The notes beneath the pieces were generated by a model. That model was given only the letters and a program-made list of their open reading frames with translations, was not told the DNA's origin and searched no databases. Below are positions 46,109 through 57,707 of a DNA stretch of 64,000 nt, one piece after another (position 1 is the stretch's first letter; each line of letters starts with the position of its first letter). This DNA comes from Cervus elaphus (lineage: Eukaryota; Chordata; Mammalia; Artiodactyla; Cervidae), in contig NC_057816.1 in assembly GCF_910594005.1 (NCBI RefSeq), positions 26,243,797 to 26,307,796 of the forward strand. The letters run 5' to 3'. Made by a program: the position numbers and the translations under genes.

Positions 46109-47983
46109 GTTTTTAAAAAATTATTTTTTAATTGAAGGTTAATTGCTTAACAGAATTTTGTTGTTTTCAGTGAAACATCAGCAAGATTCAGCCATAGGTA
46201 CACCCATGTTCCCTCCCTCCTCAACCTCCCTCTCATCTGCCTCCCTATCCCACCTCTCTAGGTTTTCACAGAGTCCATGTTTGAGTTCCCTGAGTCATAT
46301 AACAAATTCCCATTCCATGTTACTGTCTCCATACATCTCACCCTCTCCCTTCCCCCCCCTCCCCCTGCCCCATGTCCATAAGTCTGTCCTCATATGTCTG
46401 TTTTTCCATTGCTGCCCTGCAAATAAATTCATTAATACCATTCTTCCAGATTCCATACATATGTGTTAGCATATGATTTTTATCTTTCTCTTGCTGACTT
46501 ACTTCACTCTGTATAATAGGGTCTAGGTTTGTCCACCTCATTAGAAGTGACTCAACGCATTCCTTTCTTATGGCTGAGTAGTATTCCATTGTATATATGT
46601 ACCACAGCTTCTTTATCCATGTCAATGGATATCTTATCTGTCAATGGACATCTAGGTTGCTTCCATGTTCTGGCTATTGTAAATAGTGTTGCAATGAATA
46701 CTGGGGTACTTGTGACTTTTTCAGTTTTGGTTTCCTCAGGGTATATGCCTAGTAGTGGGACTGCTGGGTTATATGGTGGTTTTATTGCTAGTTTTTAAAG
46801 GAATCTCCGTACCATCTTCCATAGTGGCTGTATCAATTTACATTCCCACCAACAGTGCAAAAGGATTCCCTTTTCTCCACACCCTCTCCACCTTTATTGT
46901 TTGTAGACTTTTTGATGATGGCCATTCTGACTGGTGTGAAGTGGTATCTCATTGTAGTTTTGATTTGCATTTCTCTAATAATGAGTGATGTTGAGCATCT
47001 TTTCATGTGTTTGTTAGCCATCTGTATGTCTTCTTTGGAGAAATGTCTGTTTAGGTCTTTTCCCACTTTTTGATTGGGTTATTTGTTTTTCTCATACTGA
47101 GTTGTATGAGCTGCTTGTATATTTTGGAAATTAATCTTTTGTCAGTTGTTTCCTTTGCTATTGTTTTCTCCCATTCTGAGGGTTCTCCTTTCACCTTGTT
47201 TGTAGTTTCCTTGCTGTGCAAAAGCTTTTAAGTTTTATTAGGTCCTATTTGTTTGTTTTTGTTTTTATTTCGATTACTCTAAGAGGTGGTGGGTCATAGA
47301 GGATCTTGCTTGATTTATGTCATTGAGTGTTTTGCCTATGTTTTCCTCTAAGAATTTTATAGTTTCTGGTCCTATGTTTAGGTCTTTAATCCATTTTGAT
47401 TTTATCTTTGTGTATGGCATTAGGAAGTGTTCTAATTTCGTTCTTTTGCACGTAGCTGTCCAGTTTTCCCAGCACCACTTATTGAAGAGGCTATTTTTGT
47501 CCCATTGTATATTCTTGCCCCTTTGTCAAAAATAAGGTGCCCATAGGTGCATGGGTTTATAGTTGGGCTCTGTATTTTGTTCTATTGGTCTATTTTTCTG
47601 TCTTTGTGCCAGTACCATACTGTCTTGATGATTATAGCTTTGTATTATAATCTGAAGTCAGGAAGGTTGATTCCTCCAGCTCCATCCTTCTTTTTCAAGG
47701 CTGCTTTGGCTATTCAGGATCTTTTGTGTCTACATATGAATTGTGAAATGTTTTGTTCTAGTTCTGTAAAAAATGCTGTTGGTGATTTCATTGGGATCAC
47801 ATTGAATCTATTGACTGCATTTGGTAGTATAGTCATTTTCACAATATTGATTCTTCTAGTCCATGAATATGGAATATCTCTGCATCTCCTTAGGTAGGTT
47901 TATACCTAGATATATTTTGTTCTTTTTGTTGAAATGGTGAATGGGATTGAGTCCTTAGTTTCTCTGATTTCTTTGTACTTTCT
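46109..47983 (-). repeat. Younger L1 3' part nested in the long L1
   Basis: A second antisense 3' UTR (AATTGAAGGTTAATTGCTTA) and ORF2 C-terminus (minus-strand YTMEYYSAIRKECVESLL at about 46540-46590) repeat sequence already present at 45590-46108. It continues to about 47983, where the outer L1 resumes. Frames are broken. Confidence 0.85.
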
Positions 47984-48911
47984 TCTTTTGATGAATATTT
48001 AGGTTGCTTCCATGTCTTGGCTATTGTAAACAGTGCTGCAGTGGAATATTAGGGTGCATATATCCTTTTGGACCGTATTTTTCTCCAGGTACATACCCAA
48101 GAGTGGGATTGCAGGTTTGTATGGTATCTCTGTTTTTAGTTTGTTTAGGGAACCTCCGTACAGTTGTCCCTAGTGGCTGTACCAATTTACATTCCCACTA
48201 ACAGTGTAGGAAGGTTCCCTTCTTTCTACACCCTCTCAAGCATTATTATTTATTGATTTTTTGATGATAGCCTTTCTGACTAGTCTGAGGTGACATCTCA
48301 TTGTAGTTTTGATTTGCATTTCTCTAATAATTAGCAATGTGGAACATCTTTTCATATGCCTCTTGGCCATCTGTATGTCCTCTTCGGAGAAATGTCTATT
48401 TAGATATTCTGCTCATTTTTGATTGGGTTGTTTGTTTTGATGATATTAAGCTGCATGAGCTGTTTGTAAATTTTGGAGATTAATCCCTGTCAGTCATATC
48501 ATTTGCAAAAATTCTGTCTCATTCTCTGGGTTATCTTCATTTTGCTTGTGGTATCCTTTGCTTTGCAAAGGCTTTGGTTTTTATTTCTGTTACTCTGGGA
48601 GATGGATCAAAAAAGATATTGCTGTGATTCATGTAGAGTGTTCTGCCTATGTTCTCCTCTAAGAGTTTTGTAGTGTCAGATTTCACGTTTAGGTCTTTAA
48701 TCCATTTGTGTGTGTGTGATGTTAAAGAATGTGCTATTTTCATTTCAATATTTAGCTGTCCAATTTTATCAACACCATTTATTGAAGAGACTGTCTTTCC
48801 TCCATTTTATAGTCTTGCCTCCTCCATCATAGATTAATTGATGATAGGTGCCTGAGTTTATTTCTGGGTTTTCTATCCTGTTCCATTCATCTATATGTCT
48901 GTTTTTGTTCC

Positions 48912-48986
48912 AGTACTGTACTGTTTTGATGACTATAGTACCATACTGTTTTGATGACTATAGTACCATACTGTTTTGATGATTAT
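48912..48986. repeat. 25-bp tandem repeat, three copies, inside L1 ORF2
   Basis: Units at 48912-48936, 48937-48961 and 48962-48986 (AGTACCATACTGTTTTGATG core). The L1 consensus, as seen once at 47608-47650, has one unit. The added 50 bp breaks the frame. Confidence 0.95.
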
Positions 48987-49183
48987 AGCTTTGTCATATA
49001 GTCTGAAATCAGGGCACCTGATTCCTCCAGCTCCATTTTTCTTTCACAAGATAGTTTTGACTGTTTGGGTGTCTTTTGTGTCTCCATACAAATTGTAATT
49101 TTTTTTCTTCTAGTTCTGTGAAAAGTGCCATTGGTAATTGATAGGGATTGCATTCTATCTGTAGATTGCCTTGGTTAGTGCAG

Positions 49184-49612
49184 TTATTTTAGCAATATTG
49201 ATTCTTCCTTGATTTCTTTCATCTTATAATTTCTGAAGTATAGGTCTTTTATTTCTTTAGGAAGGTTTGTCCCTAGGTATTCTTTTTGATGCAAAGGTAA
49301 ATGGGGTTGTTTCTTGAGTTCCTTTCTGATACTTTTTTGTTTGTTATATAAAAATGCAACAGATTTCTGTGTATTAATTTTGTAACTTACAACTCTACCA
49401 AACATTACAGATTTCTGTGAATTAATTTTGTTACTTTGCCTGCATTGCAGGTAGGCTCTTTTACCATGTGAGCTACTCGGGAATCCTTTGTTACTTGCAA
49501 CTTTACCAAGTTCATTGATAAATTCTAGTAGTTTTCTGGTAGTGTCTTTAGGATTTTCTATGTATAGTATCATGTCATTTCCAAATAATGACAGTTTAAC
49601 TTCTTTTCTCAT
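49184..49612 (-). pseudogene. L1 ORF2 reverse transcriptase fragment with altered catalytic motif
   Basis: The minus-strand frame reads KLSLFGNDMILYIENPKDTT, which aligns with the L1 motif C region (normally FADDM followed by YLENP). The catalytic Ala-Asp-Asp is Gly-Asn-Asp here, and the first metal-binding aspartate is lost. Downstream the frame passes through the inserted SINE head (49437-49486) and is no longer L1. Reverse transcription by this copy is impossible regardless of other breaks. Confidence 0.8.
49427..49496 (-). repeat. Bov-tA 5' head only, with perfect 10-bp target duplication
   Basis: A 50-bp insert (49437-49486) whose complement is the SINE head ending at CCTGCAATGCAGG. It is flanked by TTTGTTACTT at 49427-49436 and 49487-49496 within L1. 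No B box, body or tail. Confidence 0.88.
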
Positions 49613-50924
49613 TCAGATTCCTTATTCCTTTTTCTTCTCTGATTGCTGTGGCTAGGACTTCCAAAACTATGTTGAATAAAAGTGGTGAGAGTGGACATCC
49701 TTGTCTTGTTCCTTATCTTAGAGGAAATGCTTGCAGATTTTCACCACTGAGTATGATGCTAGCTATAGGTCTGTCACATATGACCTTTATTATGTTGAGA
49801 TATATTTCTTCTATTTCCATTTTCTGGAGAGTCTTTATCATAATTTTGTCAAACTTTCTGCATCTATTGATGTGATCACATGGTTTTTATTTGATTTGTT
49901 GATGTGGTGTATCACATTGTTTTGCAGATATTGAAAAATCCTGCATCTCTGGGATAAATCCCACTCAATCATGATCAAGTATGGTCCTTTTAATGTATTT
50001 TTGTATTCAGATTGCTAGTATTTTGTTGAGGATTTTTGTGTCTATGTTAATCAGTGGTACTGGCCTATAATTTTCTTTTTTTGTGGTGTCTTTGTTTGGT
50101 TTTGATATCAAGGTGATGGCAGCCTCATAGAATGAAGTTGGAAGTTTTCTGTCCTCTGGAATTTTTTGGGAACAGTTTCAGAAGAATAGATGTTAGCTCT
50201 TCTCTAAATATTTGATAGAATGCATCTGTGAAGCCATCTGTCATGGACTTTTGTTGAGTTTTTTAATCACACTTTCAATTTCATTACTTGGGATTGGTCT
50301 GTTTATGTTTTCAATTTCTTCCTGGTTCACTCTTGGGAGGATGTACCTTTCTAAGAATTTGTCCATTTCTTCCAGGTTGTCTGTTTTATTGGTATACAGT
50401 TGCTTGTAATAGTCTCTTATGATCCTTTGTATTTCTGTGGTATCAGTTGTAACTTTTCTTTTTTCATTTCTAATTTTAATGATTTGAGTCCCCCCCTTTT
50501 CTTGGTGAGTCTGGCTAAAGTTTTATCAGTTTTACATTGTCAAAGAAACAGCTTTTAGTTTCATTGATCTTTGCTATTGTTTTCTTCATCTCTATTTCAT
50601 TTATTTCTGCTCTGATCTTTATGATTTCTTTTCTTTTACTAACTTTAGGTTTTGCTTGTTTTTCTTTCTTCAGTTGTTTTAGGTGTAAGTTTAGGGTGTT
50701 TAGTTAGGATTTATCTTGTTACCTAAGATTTTATTGCTATAAATGTCCTTCTTAGAATCGCTTTTGCTCCATCTCATAGGTTTTGGATCATTGTGTTTTT
50801 GGTTTCATTTGTCTCTATGTGTTTTTTAATTTCTTATTCAGTTCCTTCAGTGACCCATTGGATATTTAAAAGCATTCTGTTTAGCTTGCACGTGTTTGTG
50901 TGTGTGTGTTAGTTTTTTTTTTCT

Positions 50925-51122
50925 TATGTGTGTGCATGCTCAGTTGTGTTTGACTTTGCTATCCTATGGACTGTAGCCCACTAGACTCCTCTGTTCATGG
51001 AATTTTTCAAGCAAGAATACTGGAGTGGGTTGCCATTTCCTTCTCCAGGGGATCTTCCTGATCCAGGGATAGAACTGCACTGGCAGGTGGAGTCTTTACC
51101 ACCATGCCATCTGGGAAGCCAC
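50925..51122 (-). repeat. Bov-tA SINE, antisense
   Basis: GCTCAGTTGTGTTTGACTTT to ACCACCATGCCATCTGGGAA; interrupts the long L1. Confidence 0.88.
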
Positions 51123-51151
51123 TTTTTTCCCCTGTTATAGTTTATTTCTAA

Positions 51152-51517
51152 TCACGTAGTGTTGTGATCAGAAAGGATGCTTGATATGATTTCAGTTTTA
51201 GATTTACAGAGGCTCACTTTGCAGTCAATCCTGGAGAATGTTCTATATGCACATGAGAAGAATGTATATTCTGCTTTTGGATGGACTATTCTATAAATAT
51301 TAATTAAGGCTAATGTGTAATTTAAGGCCTGTGTTTCCTTACTGATTTTCTGTCTGGACAATCTGTCCATTGAGGAAAGTGGGGTATTAAAGTCCCCTAC
51401 TACCACTGTTTCTTTTGATTTCTCCTTTATTTGCTTTGTGTATTGAGTTGCTTCTATGTTGGGTGCATATATATTTATAATTGTTACATCTTCTTCTTGG
51501 AGTGATCCATTGATCAT
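51152..51517 (-). pseudogene. L1 ORF2 endonuclease domain fragment
   Basis: The minus-strand frame of 121 codons carries AP-endonuclease-like landmarks in order: TIINIYAPN, VVVGDFNTPLSSMDRLS (the GDFN catalytic block), YTFFSCAYRTFSRIDCKV (substrate-binding) and SDHN near the end (the general-base SDH motif). In a live L1 this domain nicks target DNA at TT/AAAA sites. The N-terminal part of the domain and the continuing frame are lost, so it is a relic of the long antisense L1. Notably the catalytic blocks have survived. Confidence 0.88.
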
Positions 51518-51669
51518 TATGTAGTATCTTTCTTTGTCTTTTGTAACAGTTTTTATTTTAAAGTCTATTTTGTCTGATATGAGTATAGCTGCTCAAGCTT
51601 TCAGTTGATCTCAATTTGTATGGAATACCTTTTTCCATCCCCAAATCTTAAATTTCTTTTTTGTAAAAT

Positions 51670-51935
51670 GAGGTAGTGGTTAAATGCATGAACTTGGGAG
51701 GCTGCATAAAGCAGGAACCCTGGAGCTAGGCTGTTCCCATGTGGATCCTAGTTGTGCTGTTACCTAGCTCTGTAGCTTTGGAAAAGTTATTTTAATTAAT
51801 CTTTTTCTTGATTCCTCTATAAAACTGGGATGGTAATAACTGGTAATATGTGAGGTTGCAGTGAAGATTAAATGAGTAAATACTTGTGGAATAGTGCCAG
51901 GCACATAGTGGTGTGGAAATGTCTGTTAAAGCAAA
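51670..51935 (+). repeat. MIR, sense
   Basis: CTAGCTCTGTAGCTTTGGAA, TTCCTCTATAAAACTGGGAT and AATAGTGCCAGGCACATAGT follow MIR order. Confidence 0.75.
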
Positions 51936-52049
51936 TAATAAATAGATAAATATATCCTAGGATGTGGTAGAGATTATTTTAATATGAAATATAAAGGCCT
52001 ACAGTCATTTCCTGGCAGTAAGCATCATGCATATTGGCTGTTACTATTT

Positions 52050-52645
52050 TCTGTTAATTTAATTGACCTATAGTTGATTTACAATGTTGTATTAGTTTCA
52101 GGTATGCAGCAAAGTGATTCAGTTTCACATAAAGAAATCTATTTTTCACAATCTTAGTTATTATAAATTATTACAAGATATTGAATTTAGTTCCCTGTGC
52201 TGTATAGCAGTTCATTATTGCTTATCAGTGTTGTATAAAGTAGTATATATCTAATTTATCCCTCTCCTGCTTTCATCTTTGATAACCATATGACTGCTTT
52301 TTATGACCAAGTCTGTTTCTGTTTTGTTAATAAGTTTATTTGTGTCATCTTTAGATTCTGTATATACGTGATATCATATATTTGTCAGTCTCCATCTGAC
52401 TTCACATGATAATCTCTAAGTGTATCCTTGTTGCTGAAAATGGCATTATTTAATTCTTTATATCTGGGTAATATCTGTTATGTATATATATACCATGTCT
52501 TCTTCATCTGTCAGTGGACATTCAGGTTGCTTCCATTTCTTGGCTATTATAAATAGTGCTGCTATGAACATTGGGGTGCATGTATCTTTTCAAATTAGAG
52601 TTTTCATCTTTTCTGGGTATATGCCCAAGAGTGGTATTGCTTGGC
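52050..52645 (-). repeat. L1 3' end, antisense
   Basis: TAGTTGATTTACAATGTTGT, GGTTGCTTCCATTTCTTGGC and ATGCCCAAGAGTGGTATTGC follow antisense L1 3' UTR and ORF2-end order. Confidence 0.85.
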
Positions 52646-52693
52646 TATTACCAAATGAATGTTAGCCATATTGTTAAAGATATAATTAACCTT

Positions 52694-53803
52694 TCCTCAG
52701 TTCAGTTCAGTCACTCAGTTGAGTCCGACTCTTTGTGACCCCATGGACTGCAGCATGCCAGGCCTCCCTGTCCATCACCAACTCCTGGAGTTTACTCAAA
52801 CTCATGTCCATTGAGTCGGTGATGCCATTCAACCATCTCATCCTCTGTTGCTCTGTTGTCCCCTTCTCCTTATGCCTTCAATCCTTCCCAGCATCAGGAT
52901 CTTTTCCAATGAGTCAGTTCTTGACTGACTCAAGGTGGCCAAAGTATTGCAGCTTCAGCATCAGTCCTTCCAATGAATATTCAGGACTGATTTCCTTTAG
53001 GATGGACTGGTTGTATCTCCTTGCAGTCGAAGGGACTCTCAAGAGTCTTCTCCAACACCACAGTTTAAAAGCATCAGTTCTTTGACGCTCAGCTTTATTT
53101 ATAGTCCAACTCTCACATCCATACATGACTACTGGGAAAAACCATAGCTTTGACTAGATGGACCTTTGTTGGCAAAGTAATGTCTCTGCTTTTTAATATG
53201 CTGTCTAGGTTGGTCATAACTTTTCTTCCAAGAAGCAAGAGTCTTTTAATTTCATGGCTGCAGTCACCATCTGCAGTGATTTTGAAGTCTCAAAAAATAA
53301 AACCAGTCACTGTTTCCATTGCTTCCCCGTCTATTTCCCATGAAGTGATGGGACCAATTGCCATGATCTTAGTTTTCTGAATGTTGAATTTTAAGCCAAC
53401 TTTTTCACTCTCCTCTTTCACTTTCATCAAGAGGTTCTTTAGTTCCTCTTTGCTTTCTGCCATAAAGGTGGTGTCATCTGCATATCTGAGGTTATTGATA
53501 TTTCTCCTGGCAATCTTGATTACAGCTTGTGCTTCATCCAGCCCAGCATTTCTCATGATGCACTCTGCATAGAAGTTAAATAAGCAGGGTGACAATATAG
53601 AGCCTTGACATACTCCTTTTCCTATATGGAACCAGTCTGTTGTTCCATGTCCAGTTCTAACTGTTGCTTCTAGACCTGCATCCAGATTTCTCAGGAGGCA
53701 GGTCAGGTGGTGTGGTATTCCTGTCTCTTTAAGAATTTTTCAGAGTTTGTTGTGATCCACACAGTTAAAGTCTTTGGCACAGTCAATAAAGCAGAAGTAG
53801 ATG
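52694..53803 (-). repeat. BovB LINE, antisense, 5'-truncated, 1.1 kb
   Basis: TTCAGTTCAGTCACTCAGTT to CAGTCAATAAAGCAGAAGTA. The minus strand encodes NLRYADDTTFMAESKEEL at 53290-53595 and MYGCESWTINKAERQRTDAF at 52914-53126 in different frames, so the reverse transcriptase is broken. Confidence 0.93.
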
Positions 53804-55501
53804 TTTTACTTAGGCACTGTAGGCATTATGCTAGGAAATTGCTAGCAAAATGGTAGGAAACTTGTTTCTTTTAGTCTTCTTTGGCATTTTTTAGTATTTG
53901 GAGAATGGTCTACCCAGGTGTTCTCTATACCTGTGATGATTTGTTTCCATTACAGAAAGAAGATAGTGGCTTATCTGGTTTTTCTCCTTTCCTCCCAATA
54001 ATCCTGCCAGGGATACACATTGGATAGGAGTGACCTTGTTTCTCACATCCGTTTTGCCTTGACGTCCCCACTGAGACTTCTGGGGGTATTGTACTCACTT
54101 TGGAGCTCTTTGGGGTGTGAGTTATTTCTCCAAACAGTCAATATATGTCTTTGTGGAGCTGCTGATAAAAAGACTTTTTCCTGAAAGCTTTTTGTCTTTA
54201 CTGTTGATTTAGTACTGGAACCATTTAAAAATTAACTCTGCTGTTTTCATCCTAGTGAATGGAAGAAACACAATCATCCAGCAATAACCTCTTCAACATT
54301 TTGAGTGTATGTAGTTATCCTGTTGGTCTGCCTAATATTCTGAAGAAATGGATTCCTTGTCATAAGTTACTGGGAAAATGACAAATATTTTAATGAAAAT
54401 AATTGGTTGATCTTAATCTATGTTATTTGGAATTATTGTTCCTGACTTTTATTTATGAATATAACATGGGAATCAGATAGTTTTGTGAGATTTGAATTCA
54501 GTTCATAGTTATTGATTGTTGCTAACCCTCAAGGGTAGGCTTTGGAGAATTACTCACACTGTTTATGGCTAGGGTCTGCCTAGCACTTAAGCAAGAACTT
54601 AGGTTGAAGTAAATTGGGCTATGTAAATACAGGGTAGGGAAGATTCACCCTCATAGTTATTTTGAGTCAAAATAGTTTTGAGTCAAAGGACTTGCTGTGT
54701 TAGATATCTGTAAGTCAGTGTCAACGTTAGGATACACTCAGTTATGCACAGTGCAAAGGAGGCATTTTTATTCCTGGATGCTATATTTAGGGGGGAAGCT
54801 GATCCATTTTACCATACCTGAAGCATGGTGACCCAAGCTGGGGAAGAATCTGGAAAGAATGGTGAGACCCCATCTTTGACTAGGAAGGCCTCTTATTTTG
54901 GGTGGGAGCAAGAGTATAAAAGATTGAGCTAGAAATGCTTGGTCTAAAAGAGAAAGCTTTGTAGTGAATATTATGGCTTTTTTCAAATATTTGAAGGAAG
55001 AACAAGTTTTTCTGGGAGCCAGGACAGTTCACTGGAGCAGCACACTTGGCTGAGGTGCCAGGCTAAGGGGAGAAATGCTGCTCATGAAATCTGACTGGTG
55101 ACTTTATCGCCTGTACAGCTGGTCCTTCCCACAAACTCCCAGGAAGACCCTAAAGCACTTGAGGGCTGAAGAGAGGACTGGTAGGGGGTGAGAGCTCCCT
55201 GAACAGTGGCTCACTATTGCTTTTGGTGTCCTCTCTTCCTCTGAAAGCACCACATGGCTCTTAACTCACTTGCTCACAGCATCAGACTTCGGCTTCTTGA
55301 CCGTGATTAGTTGGCTGGGGCATAAAGCAACACCTGGTGTACTTAATCACAGTGCTGCTTAACTCTTAATGTGTGCGTGAATCATCTGTGAGTCTTTTTA
55401 AAGTGCAGATTCTGATTCAAGTGTGTCTTGGTTGGGGCCCTATAATCTGAATTTCCATAAACGATGCTGCTGCTGGTCAGTGGACTGTACTTGAGTAACA
55501 A
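53804..55501. other. Intron sequence without recognised features
   Basis: Nothing recognised; mostly unique-looking sequence. Confidence 0.5.
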
Positions 55502-55708
55502 GTGTGTGTGTAAGTCGCTCAGTTGTGTCTAACTCTTTGCAACCCCACGGACTGTAACCCACCAGGCTCCTTTGTCCATGGGATTCTCCAGTCAAGAATA
55601 CTGGAGTGGGTAGCCATTCCAGGGAATCTTCCCCACCCAGGGATCGAACCCAGGTCTCCCACACTGCAGGCAGATTCTTTATCATCTCTGAGTCACCAGA
55701 GAAGCAGG
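55502..55708 (-). repeat. Bov-tA SINE, antisense
   Basis: TAAGTCGCTCAGTTGTGTCT through ACACTGCAGGCAGATTCTTT to GAGTCACCAGAGAAGC. Confidence 0.9.
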
Positions 55709-56524
55709 CTCTACTACAAATCTACAGTCTGCCCTTTGGGCTAACGTCAAGTGCTGTCAGGCCAAATGACTGCCTCCTCCATGTTGCTTTCAGGACTAAG
55801 CCTCACAGCACTATTAGCAGAGGATTACTGCCCGCAAGTACTGCCTTTTTCTCTTCTCAGTACTCATGAAACAGTTTTAGCCAGGTATCATTTAGCTATC
55901 TGCTTTCTTTGTCATCTCTAGGATGACTTTTGCAGTTATCTTTTAATAACTTTTATTTTCCCTTTTTAATTGCATAAGAGCATTCTTAGGCCACAGGATT
56001 TGGCCCTGTCTGTGGCTTGAAATGCTGGGGAATTACTGTCATGTGTAAATAGTCTTCAACTCTAACTTTTTTTTTTTTAAACATAGCATCTTGACTTTCA
56101 TCCGCGTTGTTTGAGATATAGTAGTTCTTGTATATATTCATGATGCTGTCAGATGTCCCATGACACAAGTAACCATTTGTGTAATATTAGGGCACGTTTG
56201 TTTTAACTGTATGTTTGTGATTACCCCAAGGTATCCACTTACTCCAATTCATTGCAAAATGATCTTTAAAAGATATGTTTATAATACACTGAGCAGTTGC
56301 TCATTGAGGCAATGATGATTAAATCTGGTTAAATATATATGCCTCCTTTTTTTTTGTTTATTATGATTCAAGTTACCGTGAATATTTTTGATTGTCATTG
56401 ATTGAGGTCCTTTCAAGGTCATGTTCCTTCCCCCAGGAGTAGCTTGTTGGTCGAAGTAAAGTGATTGAAAGAGTTCCTATTATGTGTTAATCTTGGTAAG
56501 GTCTGAAGTACCAAGTTATGCTGC
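55709..56524. other. Intron sequence without recognised features
   Basis: T runs at about 56068-56079 and 56348-56357. No family recognised. Confidence 0.5.
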
Positions 56525-56655
56525 TTTTCTGTACAGGAGCTGTGTGGTCTTAGACAAGGTATTTTAATATCTCTGATCATCTGTGAACTGATCTGTAAAA
56601 TAGTGATAATCGTACTTAGCTTGAAGAAATTAAATGCGATATTTATGAAAGCCCA
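56525..56655 (+). repeat. MIR, sense
   Basis: GCTGTGTGGTCTTAGACAAG and ACTGATCTGTAAAATAGTGA match the MIR core. Confidence 0.7.
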
Positions 56656-57538
56656 TTTCTAGAATGCCATATTTAATCATGAAATGATAGCTTCAACTTT
56701 CCTTTGTTTACCATTTGCCAATTTCTGGCTTTTTTGAGGGGAGGGGCATACATTTAATTTCTTTTCCCACTATTCTGTAAGTGGGAAATCTTAGAACAGG
56801 ATCTGTAGTTTAAATCCTATCTTAGTTTTTCAATATGTGTTCAGCCCTGACACGCTGAGTAAATTAATGAATGACCTGGTAATCTCTAAGATTTTCCTGA
56901 CCTTTTAAGTCCTCCGATTGATTCTTCCAGTATTCTGGGTGCTTAGAAAAAAATTGGAGAATTCTCTTAAAATCAATGTCTTGTACGTTAAGGGATTTCC
57001 TCCTTAACAGGCTTAAAAATTTATATATTATATTATTACTAGTAAGTATGTACCTGGGCCCAGGAGATGGCTGCAATAGTGTAAATAACCTTTTCTATGT
57101 ATGATCTTGAGTCTAATTCTTTGTATAGTCCACGTGAGGTGGGTCAGAGGCTGGTCTTGACTTCGCTTTTCCTGCAGTGTGATCTTGGGAAGATCTGTGT
57201 GAAATATGAGCAAGAAATGTGCATTTGTTTTCATATGTGATGTGAGATTTGGAAGTCATGGATAATAGAAGCTGAGATTCATGATGTATTTATCTCAGTG
57301 CTCAAGGAGGATGCATTTTATGTTCTGGATTGAATATGCTTGGGTTAGTAGGGTCAGGCCAGCTCAGTGGATTAAAGCAGAAGCAGTAGGTCCTTCCACA
57401 TCTTGCGATTGAACATGGTTATCTATTCAGGCAAGCAGTTCTTGAATTGCCTGTGTGGATAAGCTGCTGGGAGACAATGCCAGTTGAGGCCATCTTTACT
57501 AGTTTGTCTCTATGCCTCTGAGATGAGGCCTAACTGGT
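56656..57538. other. Intron sequence without recognised features
   Basis: No family recognised. Confidence 0.5.
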
Positions 57539-57674
57539 AGACAGTACATGGATTGTCACATCTAGCTCTGAGTTTAAAATCTGGCTTGGGTATGTTACTT
57601 AATTCCAGATAGTACGTGGATTGTCACATCTAGCTCTGAGTTTAAAATCTGGCTTGGCTATGTTACTTAATTCC
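57539..57674. repeat. 68-bp tandem duplication
   Basis: Units 57539-57606 and 57607-57674 differ at three positions. The core is GGATTGTCACATCTAGCTCT followed by GAGTTTAAAATCTGGCTTGG. Confidence 0.95.
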
Positions 57675-57686
57675 AAAATCCCAGTG

Positions 57687-57707
57687 TTTTTTTTTTTTTT
57701 TTTTTTT
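57687..57707. repeat. T21 homopolymer
   Basis: An uninterrupted T run just after the 68-bp duplication. No retroelement body is visible beside it. Confidence 0.95.

Larger units (their letters stand above)
45590..51655 (-). repeat. Long L1, antisense, host of a second L1 and two SINE insertions
   Basis: The 3' UTR and ORF2 end lie at 45590-46108; ORF2 resumes at about 47984 (AATATTTAGGTTGCTTCCAT) and runs to the endonuclease region near 51655. The 5' UTR and ORF1 are absent. Insertions: L1 at 46109-47983, a SINE head at 49437-49486, Bov-tA at 50925-51122. Confidence 0.88.

Noticed and set aside
48912..48986. A CRISPR-like array
   Set aside because: The units abut without spacers, lie inside L1, and the genome is mammalian.
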